A stretch of 44,140 bases of DNA from Bacteroidales bacterium (GTDB lineage Bacteria; Bacteroidota; Bacteroidia; Bacteroidales; JAOZQN01): the NCBI GenBank assembly GCA_029932195.1, contig JAOZQN010000001.1, positions 10,595 to 54,734 of the forward strand, read 5' to 3'. Positions 7,667 to 16,960 of the stretch are shown here, piece after piece. The position numbers and the translations under genes were made by a program. Under the pieces are notes generated by a model. That model was not told the DNA's origin. It was given only the letters and a program-made list of their open reading frames with translations, and did no database searches. Position 1 is the first letter of the stretch, and each line of letters opens with the position of its first letter.

Positions 7667-8344
7667 ATGAAAAATTTAAGCATTGTTTTAGTATTATTGG
7701 TATTTATTTTAACAAATACAGAGGCACAAAATTCGGAAGTTACTTCTACCGTAAATATCACAGTAACAGACATGCAGAACGTGCCAAGCGAAGGAGATAA
7801 ATTGTATTTTGTGAGCCAAACCACAAACGAAATTTTCACTTGCGTAACAGGAGAAGGTGGAAAATGTGTAATTGAATTGGCAAATGGACAAATTTTTAAC
7901 ATAAAAATAAAAACCTTTGACCAGGCACAAAATTACACCTCCGTAGAAATTGCAAATACCGATTATCACATGAATTTAGAGCTAACAATAAAGTATGAGT
8001 TGCCAAAAACTTACACATTAAACGATGTGAAATTTGCGATGGGTAGTTCTAATTTGGTAGCCAGTTCTTTTGCTTCATTAAATGAGCTTGCAGAGTTGAT
8101 GCTACTAAAAAAAGAACTCAAAATTGAACTCGCTGGGCATACGGATAATGTTGGAAATGATCAATCTAACTTACAACTTTCGCAAGCAAGAGCAAATTCG
8201 GTTAAAAATTACTTGGTGAAAAAAGGCGTGCCTTCTTCACAACTTATTGCAAAAGGCTATGGCGAAACATCTCCAATAGCCAGCAACGACACTCCCGAAG
8301 GTAAACAAAAAAATAGAAGAACAGAAGTGCATATTCTGGAATAA
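7667..8344 (+). CDS. OmpA-family peptidoglycan-binding outer-envelope protein
   Basis: After a signal peptide (cleavage near TEAQ) comes a beta-rich domain of about 100 residues, similar to the Ig-like or prealbumin-like regions often found before OmpA domains. The C-terminal OmpA/MotB domain spans about residues 115-225: IELAGHTDNVGN, LQLSQARANSVKNYLVKKGV, LIAKGYGETSPIASN and GKQKNRRTEVHI. The Asp and Arg of GHTDN and KNRRTEV are the residues that hold diaminopimelate in known structures. No transmembrane beta barrel is obvious, so it probably links the envelope to peptidoglycan from the periplasm. It appears to be transcribed alone. Confidence 0.85.
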   Translation: MKNLSIVLVLLVFILTNTEAQNSEVTSTVNITVTDMQNVPSEGDKLYFVSQTTNEIFTCVTGEGGKCVIELANGQIFNIKIKTFDQAQNYTSVEIANTDYHMNLELTIKYELPKTYTLNDVKFAMGSSNLVASSFASLNELAELMLLKKELKIELAGHTDNVGNDQSNLQLSQARANSVKNYLVKKGVPSSQLIAKGYGETSPIASNDTPEGKQKNRRTEVHILE

Positions 8345-8353
8345 AAATAAAAT

Positions 8354-8515
8354 GAGTGTGTAACATATTAGTGGTGTTACATGTTACATATAATCCGTAG
8401 AGACGTGATTTATCACGTCTTCATGTAGAGGTTTACGTATTTGCAGGGTAAGACGTGATTTATCAAGTCTCTACGAGATTTTTGATATGAACTCCCTCCA
8501 ATATGTTACATACTC
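8354..8515. repeat. Nested inverted repeats after the OmpA-like gene
   Basis: Outer arms GAGTGTGTAACATATTA (8354-8370) and AATATGTTACATACTC (8500-8515) are complementary. Inside are two palindromic motifs of the AGACGTGATTTATCACGTCT type, near 8399-8421 and 8450-8474, the second diverged. A related motif, AGAGACGTGCC, forms the hairpin at 24711. With the element at 8638, this accounts for most of the 509-bp gap before the next gene; no coding ORF was found. Confidence 0.6.
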
Positions 8516-8637
8516 AAATAAGATGTTTGCAGATTGTAAGTTCCGCAAAGTAAAATAGTAAGAACTTTTTCTGAAAAACAAGTTATGTTTTTTTATATTA
8601 TTCTTCGTCTATTAATATTCTTTATATTTTTATCATT

Positions 8638-8779
8638 GAGTCCACTCCGAGAAGTGTATTTTTGCCAAAATCAAGGCGAATACGGATTTTATAAACGAAG
8701 TTTACTTCTTGTAAATGAGTATTTTAAAATTTGTATCCAACGCCGAGTTTGGCAAAAATATGCTTTTTGGAGTGGACTC
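8638..8779. mobile_element. 142-bp MITE, copy 1
   Basis: The element begins GAGTCCACTCCGAGAAG and ends CTTTTTGGAGTGGACTC. The terminal inverted repeats continue inward (TATTTTTGCCAAA) and the rest is also roughly palindromic, so the whole unit can fold as one hairpin. The flanks ATCATT (8632-8637) and ATTATT (8780-8785) match in 5 of 6 bases, as expected for an old target duplication. A 72-codon ORF across it is a by-product of the element. Copies 2 and 3 are at 12019 and 29147, about 90 percent identical by eye. It encodes no transposase. Confidence 0.85.
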
Positions 8780-8853
8780 ATTATTGAAAAAAAACAAAAT
8801 TAATAATAATATTTGAAAAAATATACTTACCTTGCGGAATTAAATAATCTAAA

Positions 8854-11800
8854 TTGAAAAAAGTAATTATATATATAATATTAAGTGTTTTTATCACAGG
8901 AATTTATGCTCAAAAATATAACTTGAGTCAATTTTCTTTAGATAAAGGGCTTTCTCAATCTCAGGTATTTGCAAGCACGCAAGCTCCTGATGGTAGTATG
9001 TGGATTGGAACTCTTGGTGGTGCAATTACAATTTATAATGGAATGGAAACCAACTACATAACAACCGAAGAAGCATTGCCAGATTATAGTATTTGGAAAT
9101 TATTTACTGCAAATGATGGCAAAATTTGGATTGGAACTGCAAGTGGTATAGCATATTACGATGGTTATAAAATTATAAATTTTGACAATAAAGTTGAAAA
9201 CGTCAGAGATATTACAGAAGATGCTTATAATAATATTTGGTTTTCGTCCGACACTGCTATTTTTATTATAAAAAATGATAAGATAGAATTGGTAGAAACA
9301 TTTGCCTATTCAACGCCCGCTGTTTTTTGTGATTCTAAAAATAATATCTGGTATTTCTCTTCAGAAGGAGTAGATAAAATTACTGATAATAAGATAAATA
9401 CAGTTATAAAAAAAGAATATTTGCAAGGAACAATTATTTTTGAGGATAATTCTAATAATATGTGGTTTGGAACAGACGCTGGTTTATATTTTTATGATAA
9501 TAAAAATATAAAATGTTATACCGAAGAAGATGGACTGGCAAGCAATAGGATAGTTGATATAATACAAGACAACAAGTCAAATATTTGGGTTGCCACAGAA
9601 GAGAATGGATTAAGTATTTTTGATGGGCAAAACTTTTTAAATATATCTACAAGTGAAGGTCTTGGAATAGGTTATACCCCTGATTTATACCGAGATAAAC
9701 ATAATAATATTTGGATTGGAACAGATGGAGACGGTGCTTATATGTTTAAAAATTTTAGGTTTAAGCAATTGGATTTTGATACTATTGCAGCTAATAATTT
9801 TATAATGAGCATTTTGATTGAAGAGAATGGAGTAAAATGGTTTGGGACAGACGGTGCAGGAATTGTTGTAGAAAAAAATGGAAATTATGAGAGTTTATCT
9901 ACTGACAATGGGCTTGTTAGTAACTTTATTTATGATATTATTAAAGATAAAAAAGGAAATTATTGGTTTGCTTCTTACGAGGGATTAAGTAAATATGATG
10001 GTGCTAAATTCACAAACTATACAAATGCTACAAACAATTCATTTACAACAGATTATACCATGTCGTTGTTAGATGATGATATGTCTAATATTTGGGTGGG
10101 AACAAACGGCGGTGGGCTTTATAAAATCACTGATAATAAGGTAATTAACTACGATTATTCTAACTCTTTTGAGGCAAATACTGTTTGGGATATTTATCAA
10201 TCTAAAAAAGGTGATATTTATTTTGGAACGGATAATGGCTTAATCGTTTTTTCGGGAAAAGATACTATTCATTACACCGAAAAAGATGGTTTGAATGAGC
10301 TTGGAATTGGAACTATAATTGAAGACAATCAGGGAGTTATATGGCTTGGAACAGACAAAGGAATTAGTAGATTTGATGGCAAAAACTTTATAAATTACAC
10401 TAAAAAAGATGGCTTATCTTCGGATATTTGTTACTTTATACATTTTGATAAGAATAATTATATAATTTCAGGAACAGAAAAAGGAATTGATAAGATAAAA
10501 TTTGATAAGAAAGGACAATTAATATCATTAAAACATTACGGAAAAAATGATGGTTTTTTTGGAATAGAATGTAATTTGAATGCTGTTTCAGAAGATAAAA
10601 ATGGGATTTTATATATAGGAACAATAGATGGAGTAACTATTTATAATCCTATTTTAGAACAAGATACAATATTTGAAGCAATAACAAACATCACAAAAAT
10701 AAAACTATTTTACGAAGACATAGATTGGTTACAATATACAGATTCTATTTTGAGCTGGTCTCACTTGCCTTATAATTTAATATTACCATACAACAAAAAC
10801 AATCTAACTTTTGAATTTATTGGTATAGATTATAAAAATCCCGAAAAAGTGAGCTATAAATTTATGCTTCAGGGTTTTGACGATAATTGGATGCCTATAA
10901 CTGATGCCAGATATGCTACTTACTCAAATATTCCTCCAGGAAAATATACTTTTAAAGTTAAAGCTCTAACGAGTGAGGGTATTTGGAATGAAGAGAGTAG
11001 CAAATTCTATTTTGAGATAAGAAAACCGTTTTGGAAAACAATACTTTTTTATATTATAGTTGGAATTTCATTAATTCTTTCAATAGTTTCCATTATATAT
11101 TTTAGAACAAGGCGACTGCAAAAAGCAAAAATAGAACTTCAAAATAAAGTAATGGAACGCACAGCAGAAATTATGCAACAAAAAGAAGAGATTGAGGCTC
11201 AAAGAGATGAAATAGAAGCCCAGCGAGATGTTGTTACTGCTCATAGAAATGAAATAGAAGAGAAACGAAGAAAAACAACCGACAGTATTATTTATGCTAA
11301 AAGAATCCAAAAAGCATTATTTCCTCAAAATAAGTTATTTGAAGAAAATTTTTCTGAATATTTTATCTTTTTTAAACCCCGAGATATTGTTAGTGGCGAT
11401 TTTTATTGGATAAAAAAAGTAAACAATCATATACTTTTTGCTGTTGCAGATTGCACTGGACATGGAGTTCCAGGAGCTTTTATGAGCTTACTTGGTATTT
11501 CTTTTTTAAACGAAATTGTTATGCGTTCCGAAATAACACAAACAAGTGAAGTGCTTGAAGAACTGAGACGTAGAATTAAAAATACTCTCAAACAAGGCGA
11601 TAGTAGTAATTCAAAAGACGGAATTGATATGGCTTTGTGTTGTATTGATAAAGACACCAATATATTACAATATTCTGGTGCTAATAATCCTTTGTATGTT
11701 ATCAGTGCTGATAAAAAACTATCAGTTTATAAAGCAGATAGACAGCCCGTTGGGATTTATGTAAAAGAAAGGAACTTTAAACAAACTGATATTCAGCTAC

Positions 11801-12099
11801 AAAAAAATGACCTGATATATCTTTTTTCTGATGGAATAACAGACCAATTTGGTGGTGAACGAGATATGAAATTTATGACTAAAAGATTGAAAAAATTGCT
11901 TTTAGATAATTCGCATAAAAATATGAGTGAACAAAATAAAGTAATTGAAACAACTTTTGAAAACTGGAAAAAAGAGAACAACCAGCTTGATGATGTGCTT
12001 CTTATAGGAGCTAAAATTGAGTCCACTCCGAGAAGTGTATTTTTGCCAAAATCAAGGCGGATACAGATTTTAGAAACGGAATTTACTTGTTGTAAATGA
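8854..12099 (+). CDS. Two-component-propeller sensor with SpoIIE-type phosphatase output
   Basis: A membrane sensor phosphatase of 1081 residues. Signal peptide (ends YAQ); about 14 propeller repeats of the IWIGTxxGxxxYDG kind at residues 25-610, enough for two seven-bladed propellers; a Y_Y_Y domain at 645-720; one membrane helix at about 729-750; a coiled coil at 755-815; then a SpoIIE/PP2C phosphatase domain from about 825 with its metal motifs SGDFYW, VADCTGHGVPGAFMS, FSDGITD and LDDVLLIG. The propeller should sense an extracytoplasmic ligand and the phosphatase act on a cytosolic target, perhaps an anti-sigma antagonist. The start is a TTG that opens the signal peptide. The last 26 residues come from an inserted MITE; the native end would have been AKIENK. 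Confidence 0.9.
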   Translation: MKKVIIYIILSVFITGIYAQKYNLSQFSLDKGLSQSQVFASTQAPDGSMWIGTLGGAITIYNGMETNYITTEEALPDYSIWKLFTANDGKIWIGTASGIAYYDGYKIINFDNKVENVRDITEDAYNNIWFSSDTAIFIIKNDKIELVETFAYSTPAVFCDSKNNIWYFSSEGVDKITDNKINTVIKKEYLQGTIIFEDNSNNMWFGTDAGLYFYDNKNIKCYTEEDGLASNRIVDIIQDNKSNIWVATEENGLSIFDGQNFLNISTSEGLGIGYTPDLYRDKHNNIWIGTDGDGAYMFKNFRFKQLDFDTIAANNFIMSILIEENGVKWFGTDGAGIVVEKNGNYESLSTDNGLVSNFIYDIIKDKKGNYWFASYEGLSKYDGAKFTNYTNATNNSFTTDYTMSLLDDDMSNIWVGTNGGGLYKITDNKVINYDYSNSFEANTVWDIYQSKKGDIYFGTDNGLIVFSGKDTIHYTEKDGLNELGIGTIIEDNQGVIWLGTDKGISRFDGKNFINYTKKDGLSSDICYFIHFDKNNYIISGTEKGIDKIKFDKKGQLISLKHYGKNDGFFGIECNLNAVSEDKNGILYIGTIDGVTIYNPILEQDTIFEAITNITKIKLFYEDIDWLQYTDSILSWSHLPYNLILPYNKNNLTFEFIGIDYKNPEKVSYKFMLQGFDDNWMPITDARYATYSNIPPGKYTFKVKALTSEGIWNEESSKFYFEIRKPFWKTILFYIIVGISLILSIVSIIYFRTRRLQKAKIELQNKVMERTAEIMQQKEEIEAQRDEIEAQRDVVTAHRNEIEEKRRKTTDSIIYAKRIQKALFPQNKLFEENFSEYFIFFKPRDIVSGDFYWIKKVNNHILFAVADCTGHGVPGAFMSLLGISFLNEIVMRSEITQTSEVLEELRRRIKNTLKQGDSSNSKDGIDMALCCIDKDTNILQYSGANNPLYVISADKKLSVYKADRQPVGIYVKERNFKQTDIQLQKNDLIYLFSDGITDQFGGERDMKFMTKRLKKLLLDNSHKNMSEQNKVIETTFENWKKENNQLDDVLLIGAKIESTPRSVFLPKSRRIQILETEFTCCK

Positions 12100-12160
12100 G
12101 TATTTTAAAATTTGTATCCAACGCCGAATTTGGCAAAAAGATGCTTTTCGGAGTGGACTC
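12019..12160. mobile_element. 142-bp MITE, copy 2, inserted at the 3' ends of two genes
   Basis: Ends GAGTCCACTCC and GGAGTGGACTC, flanked by a perfect 6-bp target duplication AAAATT (12013-12018 and 12161-12166). It overlaps the last 27 codons, stop included, of the SpoIIE-type gene, and supplies bases of the stop codon of the minus-strand MBOAT gene. Removing the element plus one AAAATT restores a short SpoIIE tail (ENK then TAA) and an intact MBOAT end with a TAG stop. Confidence 0.9.
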
Positions 12161-13586
12161 AAAATTGAAAATAAATAAACTCTGTAAGATTCCAATTTCC
12201 AAGTCCAATAATTAATAAAATAATAATATAATATACCGAAAATCTTACAATAACATGTTTTTCAGAAATGTATTTTACAATATCAACCTTCCTCTCAATA
12301 AAATGAACAATCATTACTATTAAAATTAGCAAAGAATTGATTAATAATGTTTTATTGTCAAAATTAAGTTTTATATCAAAAGTAAACATGTTTTTTATAA
12401 GAGCCATTGCATAGCTAAAATTTTCTGCCCTAAAAAATATAAATGCAAATACCACAACCGAAAATGTTGTTAAAATTCGTAATCCTAAAATAGCTTTATT
12501 TTTTCTTGTAATTTTATATAAACTAGTCTGTTTTTTTACAATTTTTTTTAATACTTTTTCAAGTAAATAAATAAAACCATGTATTGTCCCCCAAATAATA
12601 AAAGTCCATTCGGCACCATGCCAAAAGCCACTGACAATAAAGGTAATAAAGATAATAATAACCCATTTAAAAAGTGAGACACGATTTCCGCCAAGCGAAA
12701 TATACACATAATCTCTAAACCAAGACGAAAGTGAAATATGCCAACGTTTCCAAAAATCATTGATTGAAGTAGCAAGATACGGCTGTTTAAAGTTTTTCAT
12801 TAACTTAATACCCAGCACATTTGCCGCTCCAATAGCAATATTAGTATAGCCCGCAAAATCGCAATATATTTGAAATGCAAAAAATACAGATGCAACTACA
12901 ATGCTTAACCCCTTGTAAGAGTTTGGGTTAGCAAAAACAATATTTACAATTCCCATCAAATTGTCTGCAATAACTACTTTCTGAAAAAAGCCCCAAAGCA
13001 TCAGTTTTAAGCCATAACTAATACGTTCAAAATCCAAAGATTGTTTCTTTTCTAACTGAGGTAAAAGCCTTTCAGCACGTTCAATTGGTCCGGCAACAAG
13101 TTGTGGAAAGAAGGAAACATACAAAGCAAATTTTGCAATATTTCTCTCTGGTTTTATTTTTCTTCGGAAAACATCAATCGTGTAACTCATTGTCTGAAAG
13201 GTATAAAACGAAATTCCAACAGGTAAAATTAATTTCAGATACGGAATCTTTTGATGAGTTCCCCAAATATTTAGTCCCCAGTTAATGTTTTTTATGAAAA
13301 AATCGGCATATTTAAAACTAAATAAAATTAATAAATTCACTAATATACTACTGATTAACAAAATATTACGAATATTTTTTTTCTTGCTTATATAAATATT
13401 TTTTGCAATAAAATAGTCGGTAAGGGTAGATATAATTATTAGAATAATAAATAAAGGATTCCACCACATATAGAATAAGTAGCTGGCAGTCAGCAGTAAA
13501 TATATTCTAAATTTGTGGGGCAAACAGAAATATAGTATTACTACAGTTGGGAAAAATATAAAAAAATCTAATGAATTAAAAATCAT
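12159..13586 (-). CDS. MBOAT-family membrane O-acyltransferase (AlgI/DltB-like)
   Basis: A polytopic membrane enzyme, 475 residues, that moves acyl (often acetyl) groups onto exported polysaccharide or other surface polymers. Signatures: LPVGISFYTFQTMSYTIDVF near residue 125, FPQLVAGPIERAERLLPQL near 172, FWKRWHISLSSWFRDYVYI near 275 with one conserved His, and VSGFWHGAEWTFIIWG near 320 with the catalytic His. About ten hydrophobic helices are visible. AlgI-type proteins usually pair with an SGNH/AlgJ- or DltD-like partner; none is adjacent. It converges on the SpoIIE gene, and the two would overlap at their 3' ends without the MITE. The substrate cannot be told. Confidence 0.9.
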   Translation of the reverse strand: MIFNSLDFFIFFPTVVILYFCLPHKFRIYLLLTASYLFYMWWNPLFIILIIISTLTDYFIAKNIYISKKKNIRNILLISSILVNLLILFSFKYADFFIKNINWGLNIWGTHQKIPYLKLILPVGISFYTFQTMSYTIDVFRRKIKPERNIAKFALYVSFFPQLVAGPIERAERLLPQLEKKQSLDFERISYGLKLMLWGFFQKVVIADNLMGIVNIVFANPNSYKGLSIVVASVFFAFQIYCDFAGYTNIAIGAANVLGIKLMKNFKQPYLATSINDFWKRWHISLSSWFRDYVYISLGGNRVSLFKWVIIIFITFIVSGFWHGAEWTFIIWGTIHGFIYLLEKVLKKIVKKQTSLYKITRKNKAILGLRILTTFSVVVFAFIFFRAENFSYAMALIKNMFTFDIKLNFDNKTLLINSLLILIVMIVHFIERKVDIVKYISEKHVIVRFSVYYIIILLIIGLGNWNLTEFIYFQF

Positions 13587-13664
13587 AAATCAACATAAGT
13601 TATTTTTTACAATTATAGTAAAAATAAAATTTTTCACCAATTTTTATTTTAGATTTATGAGATA

Positions 13665-13836
13665 AAAATTTGGGCGTTTTTCATATTAACCAAAAATAGT
13701 TTACACTTTTTTTATTTGTTTATAAAACCAAAAACACAATAACAATATAAATATCAATTCATTAGCGTAGGGTTTAAAACCCTACGCTAATGAAAAAACA
13801 GAAAGTGTAAAGTAGATATGAAAAACGCCAAAATTT
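13665..13836. repeat. Palindromic intergenic element B, copy 1 (172 bp)
   Basis: Outer arms 13665-13686 and 13816-13836 (ATATGAAAAACGCC core) are complementary apart from one indel; inner arms carry TTTACACTTT / AAAGTGTAAA. The centre is the palindrome TTCATTAGCGTAGGGTTT (13758-13775) with its complement at 13777-13794. Its reverse complement matches 43952-44083 over most of its length, including ATAAACAAATAAAAAAAGTG, so it is a dispersed repeat. It fills much of the 525-bp gap between the divergent MBOAT and T9SS-cargo genes. The remainder, up to about 14030, shows nothing recognisable. Confidence 0.7.
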
Positions 13837-14029
13837 GTTAGCAAGTCTGGATAATAAATTTCGAACAGAGCATTCTCTTTTAATAAAATCCTGATTAATC
13901 AATTTATATTGGAGATAAATTCCTTTCTGTAAAACATATCCATTACTATAATAATCAAATGATTACAAAAACTGTATCTAAAATGTAATGCCTTAATTCC
14001 CTTTGTATCTTTATTGTAATAGATAAAAA

Positions 14030-14060
14030 TTGTTATTGTTTTTTTATAGTTATATATTTG
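14030..14060 (+). promoter_or_regulatory. Bacteroidota-type promoter for the T9SS cargo gene
   Basis: TATATTTG at 14053-14060 matches the Bacteroidota -7 box TAnnTTTG exactly, with TTG at 14030-14032 after a 20-base spacer as the -33 element. It would give a leader of about 45 nt before the ATG at 14112. Confidence 0.6.
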
Positions 14061-14111
14061 AAAATATTATTATTATTCCCTAAAATTATTAATCAAAAAA
14101 CAAATTAAACA

Positions 14112-16553
14112 ATGAAAAATTTTATCACATTATTCTTATCATTAGTATTAGTTGCAAGTATTTCATTTGCACAAAAAACAGACATTTTGAATGAAGGTTT
14201 TGAAGGAGGAACTATTCCTGCTGGCTGGACACAAATAATAGAAGAAGGAAGTGGAGCAGAAGATTACTGGGAAGTTCAAACAGGTGGCTGGTCGGGAGGA
14301 TATTATCCTGCAACAGCACATACAGGAACTTATAATATCTGTTTTGGTGGATTTCCAAATCCTTCAATAACTAAAATTGTAACGCCTGCGTTGGATTTAT
14401 CAAATGGAGGAACACTAAATTTCTGGTGGGCTTCGCACACAGTAAATGGTGTAGGAGATATAGATTTACTAACTGTTTATTACAAAGATGGTTTTATGGG
14501 AGACTGGGTTGAACTGGCTTCCTACCCCGATGGTGCAGACGATTGGACAGAAGCAACTTTTAGTCTTCCTTCTTCAAGCGAAATTTATATTGCCTTTGAA
14601 GGTTCTTACGATGGAGGAACTTATCCTGTTGTAGATGATGTTCATGTATTTACGTCCGATACCGATTTAGGTATTGATAATGTGCAACCAGTTCTTGCTT
14701 TCGGAACAGAAACAAATCCAACAGTAATGGTTCATAATTATGGTTTGATTGATGCAAGTTCTTACGACGTAAATCTCACAATAGCAGGAACTGCTTATGA
14801 TGAGACTGTTACAGATGGTGCAACAATTACTCCTGGCGAAGAAATGATTATTGAATTTCCCGTTTGGACACTTCCTGCCGAAGGAGATTATGAAATTACT
14901 GCTACCGTTACTATTGCAGGAGATGCTGTTACTGAAAATAATACCATGACAACAAATTGTATAGTTGATCAAACTCCAATTGGTAATCCTCTCGGATATT
15001 TTGATATAAATGATGTAGAAGGAAATGATATGAACTATATACATCCTGAAACAGATGGAGATAATATATATGTTGTAGAGTGGCCAACAAGTAATTTTGC
15101 AAAATTTACTATGTCAGGAAGCCCTTCTGGAGAATTTACAATTGGCGATTTTGATGGAGATGATTTAACCTACGATGGACAATATTTTTATACAGGTGCT
15201 TGGGATGGAGGCGATGGTTACTCCACAATACAAAAATTAGACCTTGCAAACCAAACTGTTATTAACACTTTTACCTCCACTGTTTCTGTTAATTCACTTT
15301 CATATAATAACAACGCAAACACTTTTTGGGGAGGTGCTTATAGTTCGGTCTTTCAGGAATTTGATGCCGATGGTATATACACAGGAAATCAGTTTGTAGC
15401 TGAAAATAATGTTTCAGGCACGGCTATTGATATGTTTACAGACCCTGAAAATCCAAAAATATGGTTTTTTACTATGGAAGCTGGAGCTATTGTAGAAAAA
15501 CTTATTGAATATGACTTAAATACAGGAACAGCAACAGGAACAGAAATTCTTGTAAATGAAACAAACTTTCCTGGAATTGTTCATGTAGATGGAAACTCCA
15601 CAGATTTAGCTGGAGGTTTAGCTTGTTATGTTAATGAACAAAATCAAGTAATTTTACTCGTAGGTCTCCAAAAACATGCCGAAGGTTTTTATTGTGGAAG
15701 AATAATGTCTGTTTATCTTGGAGATGCTGCTACAAGTTATCCTGTAACTCTAACAGTTGTGGACGAACAGTCTGCACCAATTCAATATGCAGATGTTCAA
15801 GTTGGCTCTGCAAAAGTTACTGGAACTACAGATGAAAACGGACAAGTAACTTTTAATCTTATTGAGAATTATTATGAATATGCTATTTCAAAAGACTGTT
15901 ATCTAAATTCTTATGGCGACTTTACTGTATCGGGAGCAACTCCTACTATTGATGATATTATTTTAAATTCGGTTGATGCTCCTTCTTTTACAAACGGAGT
16001 TGTGCAAACAAACGGGCAAACAATTGAACTCTCATTTAACAACGAAATGGATTTGAACGGAGCAACTGCTCCCGCAGGTTTTACCGTAGATGGAGAATAT
16101 TATGATTATGTTGTTACTGATATTGAACTTAAAAGTGGAAATAATAATATAGTTGTTCTTACAATTGATGAGATGATACAAGATGGAGAAATTGTAACTT
16201 TCAGCTATGTAGCAGGAAATATCCAGTCTGTTTGTGAAATTTCGCTTGATAATATTACAGATGAGACTCTTACAAACAATTCTACTATTCTTATCTCTGT
16301 AAACGAACTTAGTGGTAATGAGTTTAATATTTATCCTAATCCTTCAAATGGAATTTTTATTATTGAAAATAGTTTAAAAAATGAAACTTTGGAAATTGAA
16401 ATTACAAATTTAACAGGAAAAACAATCTATAATTCAGAAGTTAAAAACATTATAAATTCAGAAATTGATTTATCAAACCAAGCTAAAGGTGTTTATTTTA
16501 TCAATATAAAAACCGAAAATGGTATTTTTACAGATAAATTGATAGTTCAATAA
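14112..16553 (+). CDS. Large T9SS-secreted multidomain surface protein
   Basis: An exported protein of 813 residues. Signal peptide (cleavage at SFAQ); a cleaved-adhesin/MAM-like jelly roll at about 22-180 (GFEGGTIPAGW and later VVDDVHVF); a CARDB-like Ig domain at about 184-281; a propeller-like region at 285-540 with repeated Gly/Asp-rich turns; a carboxypeptidase-regulatory or SpaA-like domain at 542-615 (PIQYADVQVGSAKVTGTTDE); another Ig-like domain at 620-730; and a type A T9SS sorting domain from about 735 (FNIYPNPSNGIF, GVYFINIKTENG, LIVQ). No protease or glycosidase motif is visible, so adhesion or binding is more likely than catalysis. A good promoter lies upstream and a strong terminator region downstream. 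Confidence 0.85.
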   Translation: MKNFITLFLSLVLVASISFAQKTDILNEGFEGGTIPAGWTQIIEEGSGAEDYWEVQTGGWSGGYYPATAHTGTYNICFGGFPNPSITKIVTPALDLSNGGTLNFWWASHTVNGVGDIDLLTVYYKDGFMGDWVELASYPDGADDWTEATFSLPSSSEIYIAFEGSYDGGTYPVVDDVHVFTSDTDLGIDNVQPVLAFGTETNPTVMVHNYGLIDASSYDVNLTIAGTAYDETVTDGATITPGEEMIIEFPVWTLPAEGDYEITATVTIAGDAVTENNTMTTNCIVDQTPIGNPLGYFDINDVEGNDMNYIHPETDGDNIYVVEWPTSNFAKFTMSGSPSGEFTIGDFDGDDLTYDGQYFYTGAWDGGDGYSTIQKLDLANQTVINTFTSTVSVNSLSYNNNANTFWGGAYSSVFQEFDADGIYTGNQFVAENNVSGTAIDMFTDPENPKIWFFTMEAGAIVEKLIEYDLNTGTATGTEILVNETNFPGIVHVDGNSTDLAGGLACYVNEQNQVILLVGLQKHAEGFYCGRIMSVYLGDAATSYPVTLTVVDEQSAPIQYADVQVGSAKVTGTTDENGQVTFNLIENYYEYAISKDCYLNSYGDFTVSGATPTIDDIILNSVDAPSFTNGVVQTNGQTIELSFNNEMDLNGATAPAGFTVDGEYYDYVVTDIELKSGNNNIVVLTIDEMIQDGEIVTFSYVAGNIQSVCEISLDNITDETLTNNSTILISVNELSGNEFNIYPNPSNGIFIIENSLKNETLEIEITNLTGKTIYNSEVKNIINSEIDLSNQAKGVYFINIKTENGIFTDKLIVQ

Positions 16554-16668
16554 GATAATTTTTCAATGAATAATTAATAATGAACAATGAATAATTTTGT
16601 AGACGCTTGACAAATAATATCATACAAAATTATCATTTTACACCAAAGTGAATTAGATTATCGTTTTT

Positions 16669-16760
16669 TTTGCCTCAGTCAGGTGTTTTTCACCTGACTG
16701 CATTTACACACATTTATTTGTGAGTCTGCGTGCAGGTGAAAAACACCTACACGAGGCAAA
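16669..16760. repeat. Imperfect inverted repeat with AGGTGTTTTTCACCT core
   Basis: Outer arms TTTGCCTC (16669-16676) and GAGGCAAA (16753-16760) enclose two self-complementary modules, AGGTGTTTTTCACCT and AGGTGAAAAACACCT, that also pair with each other. It sits in the 407-bp gap between two convergent genes. The gap also holds a terminator at 16814 and mutually inverted AT-rich stretches near 16566-16600 and 16915-16950; no ORF is present. Confidence 0.6.
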
Positions 16761-16813
16761 TATGAATTTGATTAAAAAAAATCCGAAAACCTAATTCTCA
16801 GGAAAAGCAAATA

Positions 16814-16850
16814 AAAAAGGTTACGAAATAATTTATTTCGTAACCTTTTT
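16814..16850. terminator. Bidirectional terminator
   Basis: A perfect 16-bp stem AAAAAGGTTACGAAAT (16814-16829) with its complement at 16835-16850 and a 5-base loop, with A and T runs on both sides. It lies between the convergent T9SS-cargo gene and the minus-strand GTPase gene and suits both. Confidence 0.85.
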
Positions 16851-16960
16851 ATTTTTACACCATTAAAGTCAAATAAACAATAAAAATATAATATTCTGAT
16901 TATAAGGATATAATTATTAATTATTCATTGTTCATTGTTCATTATTAATTAAAATAATTA

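Noticed and set aside
8585-8803. A 72-codon ORF that resembles the ORF at 29145-29333
   Set aside because: Both ORFs are translations of the 142-bp MITE. The similarity is DNA-level copy identity; there is no conserved start, no domain, and copy 2 is read in another frame at the end of a different gene.
14667-15044. 125-codon ORF on the minus strand inside the T9SS cargo gene
   Set aside because: A shadow of the plus-strand gene, with no start context and an Ile/Cys/Ser-rich composition typical of antisense of AT-rich coding DNA.
16561-16955. Possible mobile element between the inverted AT-rich words at 16566-16600 and 16915-16950
   Set aside because: The arms are low-complexity AATGAATAATTAATAATG-type words with many mismatches, no defined ends and no target duplication, so they do not support a transposon call.
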